A DNA stretch of 64,000 nucleotides from Clostridioides sp. ES-S-0010-02 (GCA_020641055.1 CP067345.1:3651317-3715316), one strand, 5' to 3'; positions 1-9,703 are shown, counted from the stretch's first letter. The notes: generated by a model not told the origin, from the sequence alone. Numbers and translations are program-made.

Positions 1-621
1 GGATTAATTGCAACTTTTGCTGTTACTCTACTTTTGGGTACAACAGTTCTTGCTACAGGAGAGATATCTAGTATAATTGGAAAATCAAGTGCTAGAGCTA
101 CCTATACATCTATCCCAACTACAGAACAAGTAAAAAAAGACTTTAAATTTGCCCCTAATATTGTTTCTGAATTTAGTAATGGATATAAATTTAAAGGAGC
201 TTATACTATAAATGAAAAAGGACTTGATAAGGAAGATAACATTTTAGGCGAATTAAAAGCACTTGATTTTACCTATGAAAATGGTAATGATGAAATATCT
301 CTTAAAACATCAAATAATGTACTTGGAAAAGATTCTGAGAATATAAAAGTTGTAGATACATACAAAGATGTAAATATTTCTTATGAGGAATTCAAGCAAA
401 AGTATGTACCAGAAGGTTATAAAATGACAGAACAGGATAAACTTGATGAAAAATCAGGTAAATATGTATTTAGTGAGTGGTCAGGTGATGTGGAAGTTAA
501 TGAATATAAATATTTGAGCTGGAAACAAAATGGAGTTTATTACTCATTTATAGTTCAGGACTCAGATTTATCTATGAATAATTTAGTAGAGATGGCTCAT
601 GAAGTAATAGATACAAAATAA
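1..621 (+). CDS. Secreted or surface-anchored hypothetical protein, 5' end outside window
   Basis: The reading frame is open from the first base, so the gene begins left of the window; a TTG at 34 is only an internal codon. The first residues visible (LIATFAVTLLLGTTVLATG) look like the hydrophobic core and end of a signal peptide, so the protein is probably exported. The remaining ~190 residues are charged and hydrophilic, rich in Asp, Glu, Lys and Tyr, without a motif I recognise. It is followed by the convergent gene at 1019-3262, with a hairpin between them. Family unknown; export is inferred from the N-terminus only. Confidence 0.7.
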   Translation, partial: GLIATFAVTLLLGTTVLATGEISSIIGKSSARATYTSIPTTEQVKKDFKFAPNIVSEFSNGYKFKGAYTINEKGLDKEDNILGELKALDFTYENGNDEISLKTSNNVLGKDSENIKVVDTYKDVNISYEEFKQKYVPEGYKMTEQDKLDEKSGKYVFSEWSGDVEVNEYKYLSWKQNGVYYSFIVQDSDLSMNNLVEMAHEVIDTK

Positions 622-1018
622 AGATAAGTAACATAAAACATATCTAACAATTGAATTATTTATGAGTCTATTATTTGTTACTTTAATTTATTTATTAGTA
701 AACATAACCATCTCTTTTATATTAATATTTTTTTTAGAATTTATATATCAGATTTTAACTATTTAACTGCTATACAAATTCTAGCTAAATAATACTACTA
801 AAAAAGCCCTTAAAAACCATCTATTTTGAATTTTAAGGGCTTTAACTTTATCATAAAATACTCATATAAATATTCATTACAAGTACATAATAAATATATA
901 ATAATCCTAAAAAATTAGAAAAGAATTAAAATTTCATTATTTTAATATTACTTCAATATTACTTCAATATTATTTTAATATTGTTTTAATATCGTTTTAG
1001 TATTACTTTAATCTTACT
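622..1018. other. Intergenic stretch between convergent genes
   Basis: Apart from the terminator at 801-843 and the start of the 11-bp repeat array at 938, I see only AT-rich sequence and no reading frame with a ribosome site. Confidence 0.6.
801..843. terminator. Bidirectional intrinsic terminator
   Basis: Perfect 13-bp inverted repeat AAAGCCCTTAAAA / TTTTAAGGGCTTT between two convergent genes. The leftward transcript gives the longer U run after the stem, so it best serves the helicase gene, but it can end both. Confidence 0.8.
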
Positions 1019-1036
1019 TTAATATTGTTTTAATAA
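938..1036. repeat. Nine 11-bp tandem repeats spanning a stop codon
   Basis: Nine units of exactly 11 bp run without a break; the consensus on the plus strand is TRYTTTAATAT, with variants such as TACTTCAATAT (two identical copies) and CGTTTTAGTAT. The helicase stop codon (1019-1021) lies in the eighth unit, so the array covers the last codons and the 3' flank. Confidence 0.9.
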
Positions 1037-3262
1037 AGAACTTATCTCATCTAAATAATATATGTTTAGTACATGAAGAGCTCTTGTACAACAAGTATAA
1101 AGGAGCAACCTTTCATCTTCATTATTATAATTTTTATTGCTTGCATTATATATAATAACCACATCAAATTCAAGCCCTTTAGATAGGTATGAAGGCATTA
1201 TTAACACGCCATTTATATACTCATCATCATCTTTTGTTATACACTGTACATCAACATCATTCTCTTTTAAGAACTCGTATACTTCTCTAGCTTCACGAAC
1301 TGTTTTTGTTATGATACCAACAGAGTTATAATTTTTCTTTTTATAACCTTTTATATCTTCAATAAGTTTTTTATTCAGTTGATTTTTATCTTTAAAACCG
1401 ATTATCTTAGGCTCATCACCATGTCTTTCAACATATTCATCATTTATAGATTCAGTAAGAAGTTTTCTTGAAAATCTAGTAATTTCCATTGTTGAACGAT
1501 AGGTTTTACTTAGATTTATTATACAAGTATCATTCTTTAATATATCATGAATATTATTGTAATCTCCAACATTCATAAATGGATTGATTGATTGGTTGAT
1601 ATCTCCTAATATAGTCATATTGGCAGAATTAAAGAGTTTATAAAATATTTCATATTGTAATGGACTGTAATCCTGTGCTTCATCTATGATTACATATTTA
1701 ATTTGTGATGTATTTGGGATACCTCCAAGAACCCCTTTTAAATATAAAAGAGCAATTTGGTCCTCATAATAAAGGCTCTTTACACTCAAATTATCCATTG
1801 TATAAGTTCTTATATTATCTATAAGATTTTTATCATACTCAATATTCGTTTTATCTAAAAACAGCTCCAAATTCTCAAATAGATTTTTATAAGTGTCTAT
1901 CAAGTCTAGCTCTGTCATTTTTAAAACTTTAGAATAGATTTCTTTCAAATTTTCTTTTACAATAAGAGTACTTTTTTCTATCATTTCTTCTTTTTCTATA
2001 TAATTTCCAGATTCTTCAAGTTCTTTAAATATTTCATCAACCCAAATTTTTTCATATGGTTCAATTAGAAACATTATTCTTGATTTTATCTTTTCTAATC
2101 TTTTCTTGATTGGTAGATTTGAATAATCATTGGAAAACAAATCTTGCAAATCCTTAGATGAAATTATCAACTTGCCTCTCACAATAATATCTTCAAAGCA
2201 TCTATCCTCTGTCTCTAGATGAGTTATATATTTTTTTAATATATCCACAAACTCTGAAGATGTTTTAAATTCTATATTTTCTATCCTATCTCTATATGTT
2301 ATTTTTTGATTATTATCAAATATATACTCCATCATTTCTGATGGACTTTCTTTTTTAAAATCATTTCCTAATTCTTGATGCATATAGTCTTTAAATGTGG
2401 TCTGGCAAATATTATCTTCACCAAGTTGTGGTAATACATTTGATATATAATCGTTAAATATGTTATTTGGAGAAAATATTATTATATTTTTAGATGTTAT
2501 TTTATCCTTATGTCTATATAGTAAATATGCAATTCTATGAAGTGCTATAGATGTTTTTCCACTTCCAGCGGCCCCTTGTACAATTAAGTTTTTATAATCT
2601 TCATTACGAATCACTTGATTTTGCTCTCTTTGAATAGTTGTAACTATAGTTTTCATTTTCTCATCAGAGTTTTTGCCTAAAAGCTCTTGTAAGACATCAT
2701 CATCAATATTTAGATTGCTGTCAAACATATACTCAATTTTTCCATCTTTTATTTTATATTGTCTTTTCTTAGTTATTGCTCCAGAGATTAATCCTTCTGG
2801 GCAATCATAACTTGCTTGTCCAATCTCATAGTCGTAAAACATACTTGAAATAGGAGCTCGCCAATCATATACAAGAAAATCATAATCATCATCAATGAGA
2901 TTTGATAGCCCAATATAACACTTTTGAGTATCAACTTCATTATCTTCAGTAAAGTCAATTCGTCCGAAATAAGGAGATTCAATCATTTTTTCGTATTTAT
3001 CTTTGAGCTTTTCAGTAAATTCATGGCTCCTTTTTTGATGCTTCATAACATCCATAAATGACATAAACTCAGAAAGTTGTTCTAATCCATTTTCAATAGA
3101 AATAGCCCCCAAATCACTCCATAATTCCCTTTGAGTTTCTATAGCATCTTTTTTTAGTTTATCCTTTTCTCTACGTTTTTCCTCAAGCTGTCTGTTAGCT
3201 TCTTTAAGAACTTTTTGGAGCCATTCATTTTCAAGATTCAATTCAAAATCATTTAGATTCAT
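1019..3262 (-). CDS. HelD-like superfamily 1 helicase/ATPase
   Basis: 747 residues with a charged coiled-coil N-terminus (about 1-95), Walker A GAAGSGKTS at 230-238, a Walker B/DEAQD motif (VIIDEAQDY, near 525) and C-terminal UvrD/Rep motifs including the TYRST element. This order is that of HelD, the ATP-driven factor that frees stalled RNA polymerase from DNA in Firmicutes, rather than of UvrD or PcrA. The start has a clear AGGAGG site. The last codons run into an 11-bp tandem repeat, so the C-terminus may vary between strains. Assignment to HelD rests on domain order; other UvrD-like helicases remain possible. Confidence 0.85.
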   Translation of the reverse strand: MNLNDFELNLENEWLQKVLKEANRQLEEKRREKDKLKKDAIETQRELWSDLGAISIENGLEQLSEFMSFMDVMKHQKRSHEFTEKLKDKYEKMIESPYFGRIDFTEDNEVDTQKCYIGLSNLIDDDYDFLVYDWRAPISSMFYDYEIGQASYDCPEGLISGAITKKRQYKIKDGKIEYMFDSNLNIDDDVLQELLGKNSDEKMKTIVTTIQREQNQVIRNEDYKNLIVQGAAGSGKTSIALHRIAYLLYRHKDKITSKNIIIFSPNNIFNDYISNVLPQLGEDNICQTTFKDYMHQELGNDFKKESPSEMMEYIFDNNQKITYRDRIENIEFKTSSEFVDILKKYITHLETEDRCFEDIIVRGKLIISSKDLQDLFSNDYSNLPIKKRLEKIKSRIMFLIEPYEKIWVDEIFKELEESGNYIEKEEMIEKSTLIVKENLKEIYSKVLKMTELDLIDTYKNLFENLELFLDKTNIEYDKNLIDNIRTYTMDNLSVKSLYYEDQIALLYLKGVLGGIPNTSQIKYVIIDEAQDYSPLQYEIFYKLFNSANMTILGDINQSINPFMNVGDYNNIHDILKNDTCIINLSKTYRSTMEITRFSRKLLTESINDEYVERHGDEPKIIGFKDKNQLNKKLIEDIKGYKKKNYNSVGIITKTVREAREVYEFLKENDVDVQCITKDDDEYINGVLIMPSYLSKGLEFDVVIIYNASNKNYNNEDERLLLYTCCTRALHVLNIYYLDEISSLLKQY

Positions 3263-3392
3263 ATTATAATCCTCCTCAAGTGAAATTAACGTTTAATCCG
3301 CTATATCAAATTATATAGAAATGAGGATATATTCATAGTCTTAAAAAAACTTTTTATTTATGATATAATTATAGTGGGAAGATAGATAGTTT

Positions 3393-4202
3393 CTAATCTT
3401 CATTAACATCCTTTTCGCGATACTTTTCATCCTTAGATACATTCTGCTCATCAAATTCCTTATTCTTGAAAAACTCTGGATGTTCTTTTACTATCTGTTC
3501 AAAAAATCCTGGATGCTGTTTCGTCATTTGTTCAAAGAATTCTTCTCTATTAAAAAAAGCTTGAAATGCTTCCATACGTGGATTGTAAAACTCTTTTTCT
3601 TCTTGAGAACTTGGATGTGGTTCCTCATGTGGATTTGGATGTGAACCCATATGCCCCATTCCAAAACCTTCTCTTCCATTAAAACTTAAGCGTTGACCAG
3701 GATATGGTCTTGAGTGTGCTCCCATATGCGCCCCATCAAAATTAATATTATCATCATTTTTTATAGTTCTCTCCAACTCATTAGTAATCTTAGTAAGAAT
3801 ATCACTTAGAATACTTTTTTCTTCTTTTTCTAAAATATCGAATATTTTATTAGTTGGGTCTTCTTCCTGCTCAATTTTATTAATTTCATCCATACCCTTT
3901 GATGTCAGTCTTACTACCATTACTCTACGGTCTTTTTCTGAAGGTGTACGAGTAATAAATCCTTGATTTTCTAGTTTTGAAAGCAACTCGCCTAAAGATT
4001 GAGGTCTCATATCAAGCAAATAAGATAGTTCTTTTTGAGTAATTTCTGGTTTTATTTTTAGCATAGATAATACTCTTCCTTGACCTCTATGCGTTCCTCT
4101 AAAAAAACCATGTGATTTATGATTTTGAAGGTGAAATTTATGTAGTAATGATTGTACTTTAAAAAATTGCTCTAATAAATTTTCATCTTGAGTTTCATTC
4201 AT
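3393..4202 (-). CDS. MarR-family regulator with His/Glu-rich C-terminal tail
   Basis: Residues ~10-145 form a MarR winged helix-turn-helix (ITQKELSYLLDMRPQSLGEL recognition region, wing with EKDRR). A normal MarR protein ends near 150; this one has 269 residues. The extra ~115 are rich in His, Pro, Glu and Gly (GAHMGAHSRPYPG, HPNPHEEPHP) and then carry a repeated motif of the type EFFEQMTKQHPGF / FFEQIVKEHPEFF. Such a tail could bind metal or a partner protein, but no function is shown. No obvious target operon adjoins it, so autoregulation is likely but not proven. Confidence 0.85.
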   Translation of the reverse strand: MNETQDENLLEQFFKVQSLLHKFHLQNHKSHGFFRGTHRGQGRVLSMLKIKPEITQKELSYLLDMRPQSLGELLSKLENQGFITRTPSEKDRRVMVVRLTSKGMDEINKIEQEEDPTNKIFDILEKEEKSILSDILTKITNELERTIKNDDNINFDGAHMGAHSRPYPGQRLSFNGREGFGMGHMGSHPNPHEEPHPSSQEEKEFYNPRMEAFQAFFNREEFFEQMTKQHPGFFEQIVKEHPEFFKNKEFDEQNVSKDEKYREKDVNED

Positions 4203-4428
4203 GATTTTTACCTCCTAAATTAATTATTAATTTTGTAATCATACATTTTACTAATTATATGATTTTTTTCGAATAAGTCCTTTAAAAAGGTACCTTACTT
4301 GTATTGAGTATAAGAGCAAGCCTTCGATTTGTCAAATATTTTAACACTTTATTACACTTTAACTGTACTATATTTTAAACTTTTACTAATATTATGCCCC
4401 GATTATACTCTACTCATATTTCTTATGT

Positions 4429-5115
4429 TTAAGCTTTTCTCTCAGGCATTTTGTAGCCTTCTAAAGCTTTATTAATATAATCATTAAAAGGTTTCATAAG
4501 TAAGAATTTATCAGTAACCATTTTACAAAATTCATATAAATTGTCTAAGTCACTATCCTGTAAGTGATATTCAATATACCAGCTTTTGTGTTTTAAATAC
4601 TCTCCTTTAGTAAAATCTTTTGGATATCCTCTTGGAATATTTTTTAGTTTTTCGCCATCTAAAGTAAAATTCTCTGAAAATTTATGATTATACAAAATAG
4701 ATTCTAATTCATCTGAATGTTTAAGTATATAATCCCTCACTCTTGTTGTTGCATCTGAAAGCTGTGGTGTAAAAAGTCCTGCTCCTAAAAATATATTTTG
4801 TGGAGAAATATCTATGTAATACCCTACTGGAATTGGTACTCGTCCAGCAGATGAAATATGTGCTCTAAATGATGGGTTATAAGGTGATTTATCATTACTA
4901 AAACGAGTATCTCTATTCAACCTAAATATTAAATCTTTTGCATTTAGATGTGCAATAGATTTATCTTGATAAGCTAAAGCATTAATTATATCTTGTAACA
5001 ACTGTTCAAATTGCAATGTAGCTTCTTTTTTCCATTCTTTATTTTCCATCATCCACTCTCTTGAATTATTGTTTTTCAGTGCATTTAAAAACTCTAATAT
5101 ACAATTTTTTTTCAT
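4429..5115 (-). CDS. DUF2461 family protein
   Basis: 228 residues matching the DUF2461/TIGR02453 family as I know it: an N-terminal FLNALKNNNSREWMMENK segment, the central RFSNDKSPYNPSFRAHIS core and the PVGYYIDISPQNIFLGAGL strand region. Members are widespread in bacteria and of unknown biochemical role. It has a good GGAGAG ribosome site and appears monocistronic. Confidence 0.8.
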   Translation of the reverse strand: MKKNCILEFLNALKNNNSREWMMENKEWKKEATLQFEQLLQDIINALAYQDKSIAHLNAKDLIFRLNRDTRFSNDKSPYNPSFRAHISSAGRVPIPVGYYIDISPQNIFLGAGLFTPQLSDATTRVRDYILKHSDELESILYNHKFSENFTLDGEKLKNIPRGYPKDFTKGEYLKHKSWYIEYHLQDSDLDNLYEFCKMVTDKFLLMKPFNDYINKALEGYKMPERKA

Positions 5116-5313
5116 AATTTTCTCTCCCTTTTATATTAATTTTATTAATATTTTTAAAAATTATTTAAATACTTGATTGATACTCAAATACCATATAGCT
5201 ATTTTAAAATACTCATTAATTAATTTTTAAAATTACATATCTAAATAACTTCTAATATCCATACTTAATACTTATTAAAGTTTTGCATCATATTTCAAAA
5301 ACTTTCTAAGTAT

Positions 5314-6180
5314 TTATAAATTTTTAATTATTGAGTAGCAGTCTGACTGTAAAAAATCTATTAGAAATTTTTTTAATTTTTCACTAGAATAATATGATGG
5401 AAGTCTTGAAAATACTGTTGAAAAATTTTCAGCTTCTTCCATAGCAGATTTAAATTTAAATATAGTATTATCATCATCTTTTTCTAGACTAGAATACTCC
5501 AAGTTTTTAGGATTTATACGGTGATTAACTATTGCATAATTAATACGCTTCTTGCACTGACATACCCCTTTTCCACTTAATCCACAATACTCATCTAAAA
5601 ATGAGGCCATTTTCTTCCTAATTCGTGATAGCCTCTGTCTATATGCTTCAGAAGATATATCCAAAATATCAGCAGCAACTTTACTATTTAGTTTAAACAT
5701 TGTACCTAAAATAAAAATGCATCTACTCTCTACATCCAAGCATTGTAACATTACATTTGTACATGAATATTTTAGTTCTTCTTCAATAATAGAAGTTTCA
5801 ACATTTTGAGATAAATCAGGTATATCTTTTGATTTGCCATTTTTGATATCAGCTCCATAATATTCAAAACTTAAATGCTGTTTAGAAAACATACTTTTTT
5901 TATAATTTTGTAAATGATTGTATGCTATTCTAAATACCCATGTAGAAAAAGAACTTTCTTTTCTAAATGTAGATAGATGAGTAATTACACGTATCATAAT
6001 TTCTTGACTGGCATCCTCTGCATCCTGTACAGTACCTAACATTCTTAAGGATAAATTAAATACTAAATCCTGTACATCCAATAACAAAATTTCAAGAGAT
6101 TTTTTGTCTCCTAAAATAGCTCTATCTATCAAATTTTCTATTTCATCTTTTTTTACATTATTTTGTGTACTTTCACTCAT
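5314..6180 (-). CDS. ECF-type RNA polymerase sigma factor with C-terminal extension
   Basis: Region 2 lies at about 30-95 (LRMLGTVQDAEDASQEI, then STWVFRIAYNHLQNY) and region 4 at about 135-200 (CIFILGTMFKLNSKVAADIL, then YRQRLSRIRKKM). The last ~85 residues are extra: a CGLSGKGVCQCKKR cysteine cluster followed by a helical segment, as in the ECF groups that carry a built-in sensory domain. No anti-sigma gene lies next to it, which fits self-contained control. The start is set by a GGGGGTG ribosome site. The cysteines suggest metal or redox sensing, as inference. Confidence 0.85.
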   Translation of the reverse strand: MSESTQNNVKKDEIENLIDRAILGDKKSLEILLLDVQDLVFNLSLRMLGTVQDAEDASQEIMIRVITHLSTFRKESSFSTWVFRIAYNHLQNYKKSMFSKQHLSFEYYGADIKNGKSKDIPDLSQNVETSIIEEELKYSCTNVMLQCLDVESRCIFILGTMFKLNSKVAADILDISSEAYRQRLSRIRKKMASFLDEYCGLSGKGVCQCKKRINYAIVNHRINPKNLEYSSLEKDDDNTIFKFKSAMEEAENFSTVFSRLPSYYSSEKLKKFLIDFLQSDCYSIIKNL

Positions 6181-6379
6181 AATTTCACCCCCATATTAAG
6201 TTAGACAATTTAAAAAGTACTTTGTGACATAAAATTTTTATTTTTAGTATATTATTACAAAATAAAAATACCCAATCAACCTTAATAGTCCAATTGGGTA
6301 TAAATTCTCTAAAAAATCATTTTGTATTTAAATAATCATCTTTATATTTGAATAATTATTTTTGTATTTGAATTTTTAT

Positions 6380-6481
6380 CTAACTCTAATCTTTATCTGA
6401 TTCAAATCTTTATCTGATTCAAATCTTTATCAAGCTCTAGTCTTTATCTAACTCCAACTTTTATTTAACTCTAGCTATTAG
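6380..6481. repeat. Six 17-bp tandem repeats over a stop codon
   Basis: Units of 17 bp (CTGATTCAAATCTTTAT twice, then variants such as CAAGCTCTAGTCTTTAT and CTAACTCCAACTTTTAT) run through the 3' end of the methyltransferase gene; its stop codon is at 6461-6463, inside the array. Confidence 0.85.
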
Positions 6482-7168
6482 AGAAATTGTATTAAAATAC
6501 TTACCATCTTCTACTTCCATCATTTTTTTATCATTTTTTGCATAAGAATTATCGCAGTTTAGCCAATCTTGCCATGCTTCTTCATGACAACTTAAAGCTT
6601 CACATTTCTCTAAAATCACAGACTCCGATTCTGACCAAAGCTCATTCCACCATTTAAGAGAATGAAAATTCATGTTATCTTGCCAAAATGGAATAAGTTC
6701 ATCAGGTATACAATCTACAAAATCTTGTTTTAATCCTGGCATTGCCATTGCAATTATTCCACCCTCTTTTACAAGAGGTGATATGTGATTTTCTAAAAAA
6801 CCTTCTTTATTTCCAAAGTAGTGATAAGAATGAACACTTATTACTGCATCAAAAAAACCTTCTGCGTAAGGTAATTCATGTGCCTCTGCTTGTATTGGAA
6901 ATATTTTATTATCTAAGTTAAAGTCCTTAAATCTTTCATAATTCTCAGTTGGTTCTATCCACAAATCTGTTGCAAATACAGTTGCATCAAATTCATTTGC
7001 TAAAAATATAGAAGATATACCTCTTCCACATCCTAAATCTAAAATACGCATTCCCTTTTCTAATTTTATCTTATTTGTCAGTTCCTCTAGTATTTTTATA
7101 CAATTAGGTCCCATCATATTTTTCATGAGGAACTCTTTGTCATACTTATTACTTTTCGTAAATACCAT
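6461..7168 (-). CDS. Class I SAM-dependent methyltransferase
   Basis: 235 residues with the SAM-binding motif I (MRILDLGCGRGISS, about residues 40-53), motif II (ATDLW) and the post-I and motif III strands (EGFFDAVISVHSYHYFG). The substrate cannot be told. The C-terminal half has Trp-rich segments (FWQDNMNFHSLKWW). It has its own ribosome site and is probably transcribed alone. Its last codons fall in a 17-bp repeat array. Confidence 0.85.
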   Translation of the reverse strand: MVFTKSNKYDKEFLMKNMMGPNCIKILEELTNKIKLEKGMRILDLGCGRGISSIFLANEFDATVFATDLWIEPTENYERFKDFNLDNKIFPIQAEAHELPYAEGFFDAVISVHSYHYFGNKEGFLENHISPLVKEGGIIAMAMPGLKQDFVDCIPDELIPFWQDNMNFHSLKWWNELWSESESVILEKCEALSCHEEAWQDWLNCDNSYAKNDKKMMEVEDGKYFNTISLIARVK

Positions 7169-7656
7169 TCTATCTTTCCTTTCCTTATAAATTATTATTT
7201 ATTTAAATTGTTTATATTTTAATGTATATACTAATTAATCTATTTAGTTTAGCGGATATTTGACACTTTACCTTTTATTATACCATTTATTCTCATAAAT
7301 ATAATAATTCTATTATTTTAAAATTAATATTTATAATAATTTAAAATAAATACTTATAAAATATAGTTTATCATAATAATACTATAAAAAAACATCGAAA
7401 AATAAGTATTCTATAGTGAAATAGGAAAAATAACCTTGATATATGTTAGCTATAAAATATGAACAAATAAAGAAGCAGATATGCATGGATTTTGGAATAT
7501 CTAAAAAATCTAACTCCAAGACAATTTTTTTAAATTCTCCAGAGAGTATTACGATACTACATTATAAAGCTAATTAAGATATTATTCTAAAAACAATAAA
7601 ATAGGCAGTCAGTAAACACAAATTTTTACTGACTGCCTATTTTTGTTTAATATCTA
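7169..7656. other. Intergenic stretch, terminator and small fragment only
   Basis: AT-rich sequence with the terminator at 7601-7640. A plus-strand open stretch of 30 codons (7485-7577, MDFGISKKSNSKTI...) has no convincing ribosome site and may be a relic; I do not call it a gene. Confidence 0.5.
7601..7640. terminator. Intrinsic terminator of the Nif3-like gene
   Basis: Perfect 16-bp inverted repeat ATAGGCAGTCAGTAAA / TTTACTGACTGCCTAT just after the stop of the leftward gene at 7657, with T-rich flanks on both strands. Confidence 0.85.
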
Positions 7657-8526
7657 TTATAAATCTTCTAAGTAATACTTTCCTTCTAAGAATTCTGATT
7701 CTAGCCCTAGATTTTTGAAGTAATTAACTAAAGACATACATGCAAATTTTTCTGTAGAATAATGAGTAGCACCTATAACATTAATTAAATTCTCTTTTGC
7801 AATTCTATGAAATTCTAATACTGGCTCAAAATGTTTTAAAGGCTTGGTAAATCCAGTAATATATAAATTTATACAAAGCTCATCAACTTCACTTGCTACA
7901 AATGGATAACTTCCTCCCCCTGCTGCAATAGCTACTAAACCATCTTTTAAAAAAGAGCTTCCATAATCATATAGTTTCACATCATGTCCAACTGCTTTTT
8001 TAACAAGCTCCTTAATCTCTTCTACTGACTTTAAGGATGTTTTACATATAACTCCTACCTTGATTTTATCATCATATTTGCAGAATGGTTTGACAATTTC
8101 AAGACCTAAAGCATTTGCAAAACTAACAGAAGTTGAATAATCACTATAATTGTCTAATGGAGAATGTAATACATAAAAAGAAATTCTACGTTTTTTCATC
8201 TCTTCCATATAAGATAGTGAAATGTCATGAAATGGAAAACCTTCATCAGATGCTATATATCCCATTGCATGGTGTGAAAAAAGTAAGATATCTCTTTCAT
8301 CTTTATCTATGATTTGCTGAATTATTTCTTTATCTGGAAAAGTAACTGTATATACTTTATTAATGTCTTGAGCATTATCTAATACTAAACCTATGTATTT
8401 TTTCTTAAACTCTGGAGTAATAAAATCATTTTCAAAATTCATAAAACTCCAATCATCATCAATATTTTTAATATCAAATTCTAAGTCTAACTTTTTATAA
8501 AGTTCTTTTGCTTTAATACTAATCAC
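7657..8526 (-). CDS. Nif3/DUF34 family metal-binding protein
   Basis: 289 residues with the marks of the Nif3 (DUF34, YbgI/YqfO) family: LLFSHHAMGY (paired His metal ligands, about residue 90), HSPLDN and the C-terminal GATHYSTEKFA (His and Glu ligands). These proteins bind two metal ions in a toroidal hexamer; a role as GTP cyclohydrolase or metal chaperone has been proposed but is not settled. The start is odd: the GTG at 8526 sits directly against the AAAGGA ribosome site with no spacer, so an unusual start a few codons downstream is possible. Confidence 0.8.
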   Translation of the reverse strand: MISIKAKELYKKLDLEFDIKNIDDDWSFMNFENDFITPEFKKKYIGLVLDNAQDINKVYTVTFPDKEIIQQIIDKDERDILLFSHHAMGYIASDEGFPFHDISLSYMEEMKKRRISFYVLHSPLDNYSDYSTSVSFANALGLEIVKPFCKYDDKIKVGVICKTSLKSVEEIKELVKKAVGHDVKLYDYGSSFLKDGLVAIAAGGGSYPFVASEVDELCINLYITGFTKPLKHFEPVLEFHRIAKENLINVIGATHYSTEKFACMSLVNYFKNLGLESEFLEGKYYLEDL

Positions 8527-8739
8527 TCCTTTACAATAATATTTAACTAATATCTATTTATACAAGAGTTCTATAGTATACTTATACTTTAAAAATCAAC
8601 TATATCTCAAAACACTATAAATACTCACTTATTTTAAAGAATAGTTTATTTTTCTAGTATACATTCTATCTCAATACTCTTGTCTAGAAATATCTTTTCA
8701 TTTTAATTTACATCATTAATCTTGTCAAATACTATTATT

Positions 8740-9183
8740 TTATATGATTAGATTTTTTGGAGGCTTTTTCTTAACTTCAATAATCTTTAAAATATCATCA
8801 AGCTCTTTCTCATTCTCCACTCTATAATTTATCCATCCTCCACTTCCACAAGGGTATCGCTTATCCCAAAATTCATTTGTCTTTGGTAATAAGTTATCCA
8901 GTATATCTAATAGCTTGTCTACATCATTACTTCCAATTTGAATAGTTGTTGTAAAGCAATCTTTCTCAAAAAACACATAAAATAGATGCATTGTTTTATG
9001 TGAATACTTATATCCCCAGCCATAATTATTTCCAAAAGGAAATCTTAATTCTTTACGCAAATCATATTTTTTATCTAATAAATTCTCAAGATGCAAAATA
9101 AGATTAAAATGTTTTTTGCCAACATACTCAGAAATCTCTTTTTCTGATGGCATAACACTTTTATTCAACATTCTTTCATACAA
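8740..9183 (-). CDS. DUF3788 family protein
   Basis: 147 residues resembling DUF3788: a basic middle with YGWGYKYSHKTMHLFYVFFE, an ILDNLLP segment and a C-terminal CGSGGWINYRVEN motif. The function of the family is unknown. The likely start is TTG at 9183 after a GGTGATT site, with ATG four codons later as an alternative. It is 52 bp from the VOC gene upstream and may be co-transcribed with it. Confidence 0.7.
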   Translation of the reverse strand: MYERMLNKSVMPSEKEISEYVGKKHFNLILHLENLLDKKYDLRKELRFPFGNNYGWGYKYSHKTMHLFYVFFEKDCFTTTIQIGSNDVDKLLDILDNLLPKTNEFWDKRYPCGSGGWINYRVENEKELDDILKIIEVKKKPPKNLII

Positions 9184-9235
9184 TTTTAATCACCACTTTT
9201 GATTTATTTTTAATCTAAAAATACTAGTAACAAAA

Positions 9236-9703
9236 TTATTCACTCCTTTTACATTCCTCTACAAATTCAATTGGATGTTGAATAATCTTAGAAACTTCTT
9301 CTACAGAATACCCTTCATCTAAGTATCTTCTGGCTATAACTTCCATAGCTTCTCCTACCTCAATAATATGCTTATCAGGGTCATAAATACGCACTACTCT
9401 CTGTTTCCATTCATATTTTAGTGGTTGGTGAACATACTCTACATCTTTATATGATTTAAGTTTTTCAATAAATTTATCAAAATCATCAGCTTCAAAATAA
9501 AGTTCCATATTGTGTGATTTTTTCACAACTGTATCTGGATTTAGTCCTGTTAACCATGCGAAATCCTCTTGTATTGCAAATCCTCCACTAAAAGTTATAT
9601 TTTTCCCTAAATCTAACACAACTTTTTGGTCAAACAATTCTCCATAAAACTTTTTTGACACTTCTACATCATTTACTGCCAATAATGAACATTGATATTT
9701 CAT
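9236..9703 (-). CDS. Glyoxalase/VOC superfamily protein
   Basis: 155 residues with the paired beta-alpha-beta modules of the vicinal oxygen chelate fold: N-terminal LLAVNDVEVSKKFYGELF and C-terminal RVVRIYDPDKHIIEVGEAM, the latter carrying the usual Glu ligand. About 30 extra residues follow (YSVEEVSKIIQHPIEFVEEC), a small helical appendix. The substrate is unknown; members act as glyoxalases, dioxygenases or drug-binding proteins. A strong AGGGGGG site precedes the ATG. Confidence 0.8.
   Translation of the reverse strand: MKYQCSLLAVNDVEVSKKFYGELFDQKVVLDLGKNITFSGGFAIQEDFAWLTGLNPDTVVKKSHNMELYFEADDFDKFIEKLKSYKDVEYVHQPLKYEWKQRVVRIYDPDKHIIEVGEAMEVIARRYLDEGYSVEEVSKIIQHPIEFVEECKRSE

Noticed and set aside
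7485-7577. 30-codon plus-strand frame MDFGISKKSN...
   Set aside because: No ribosome site, no family; at most a relic.
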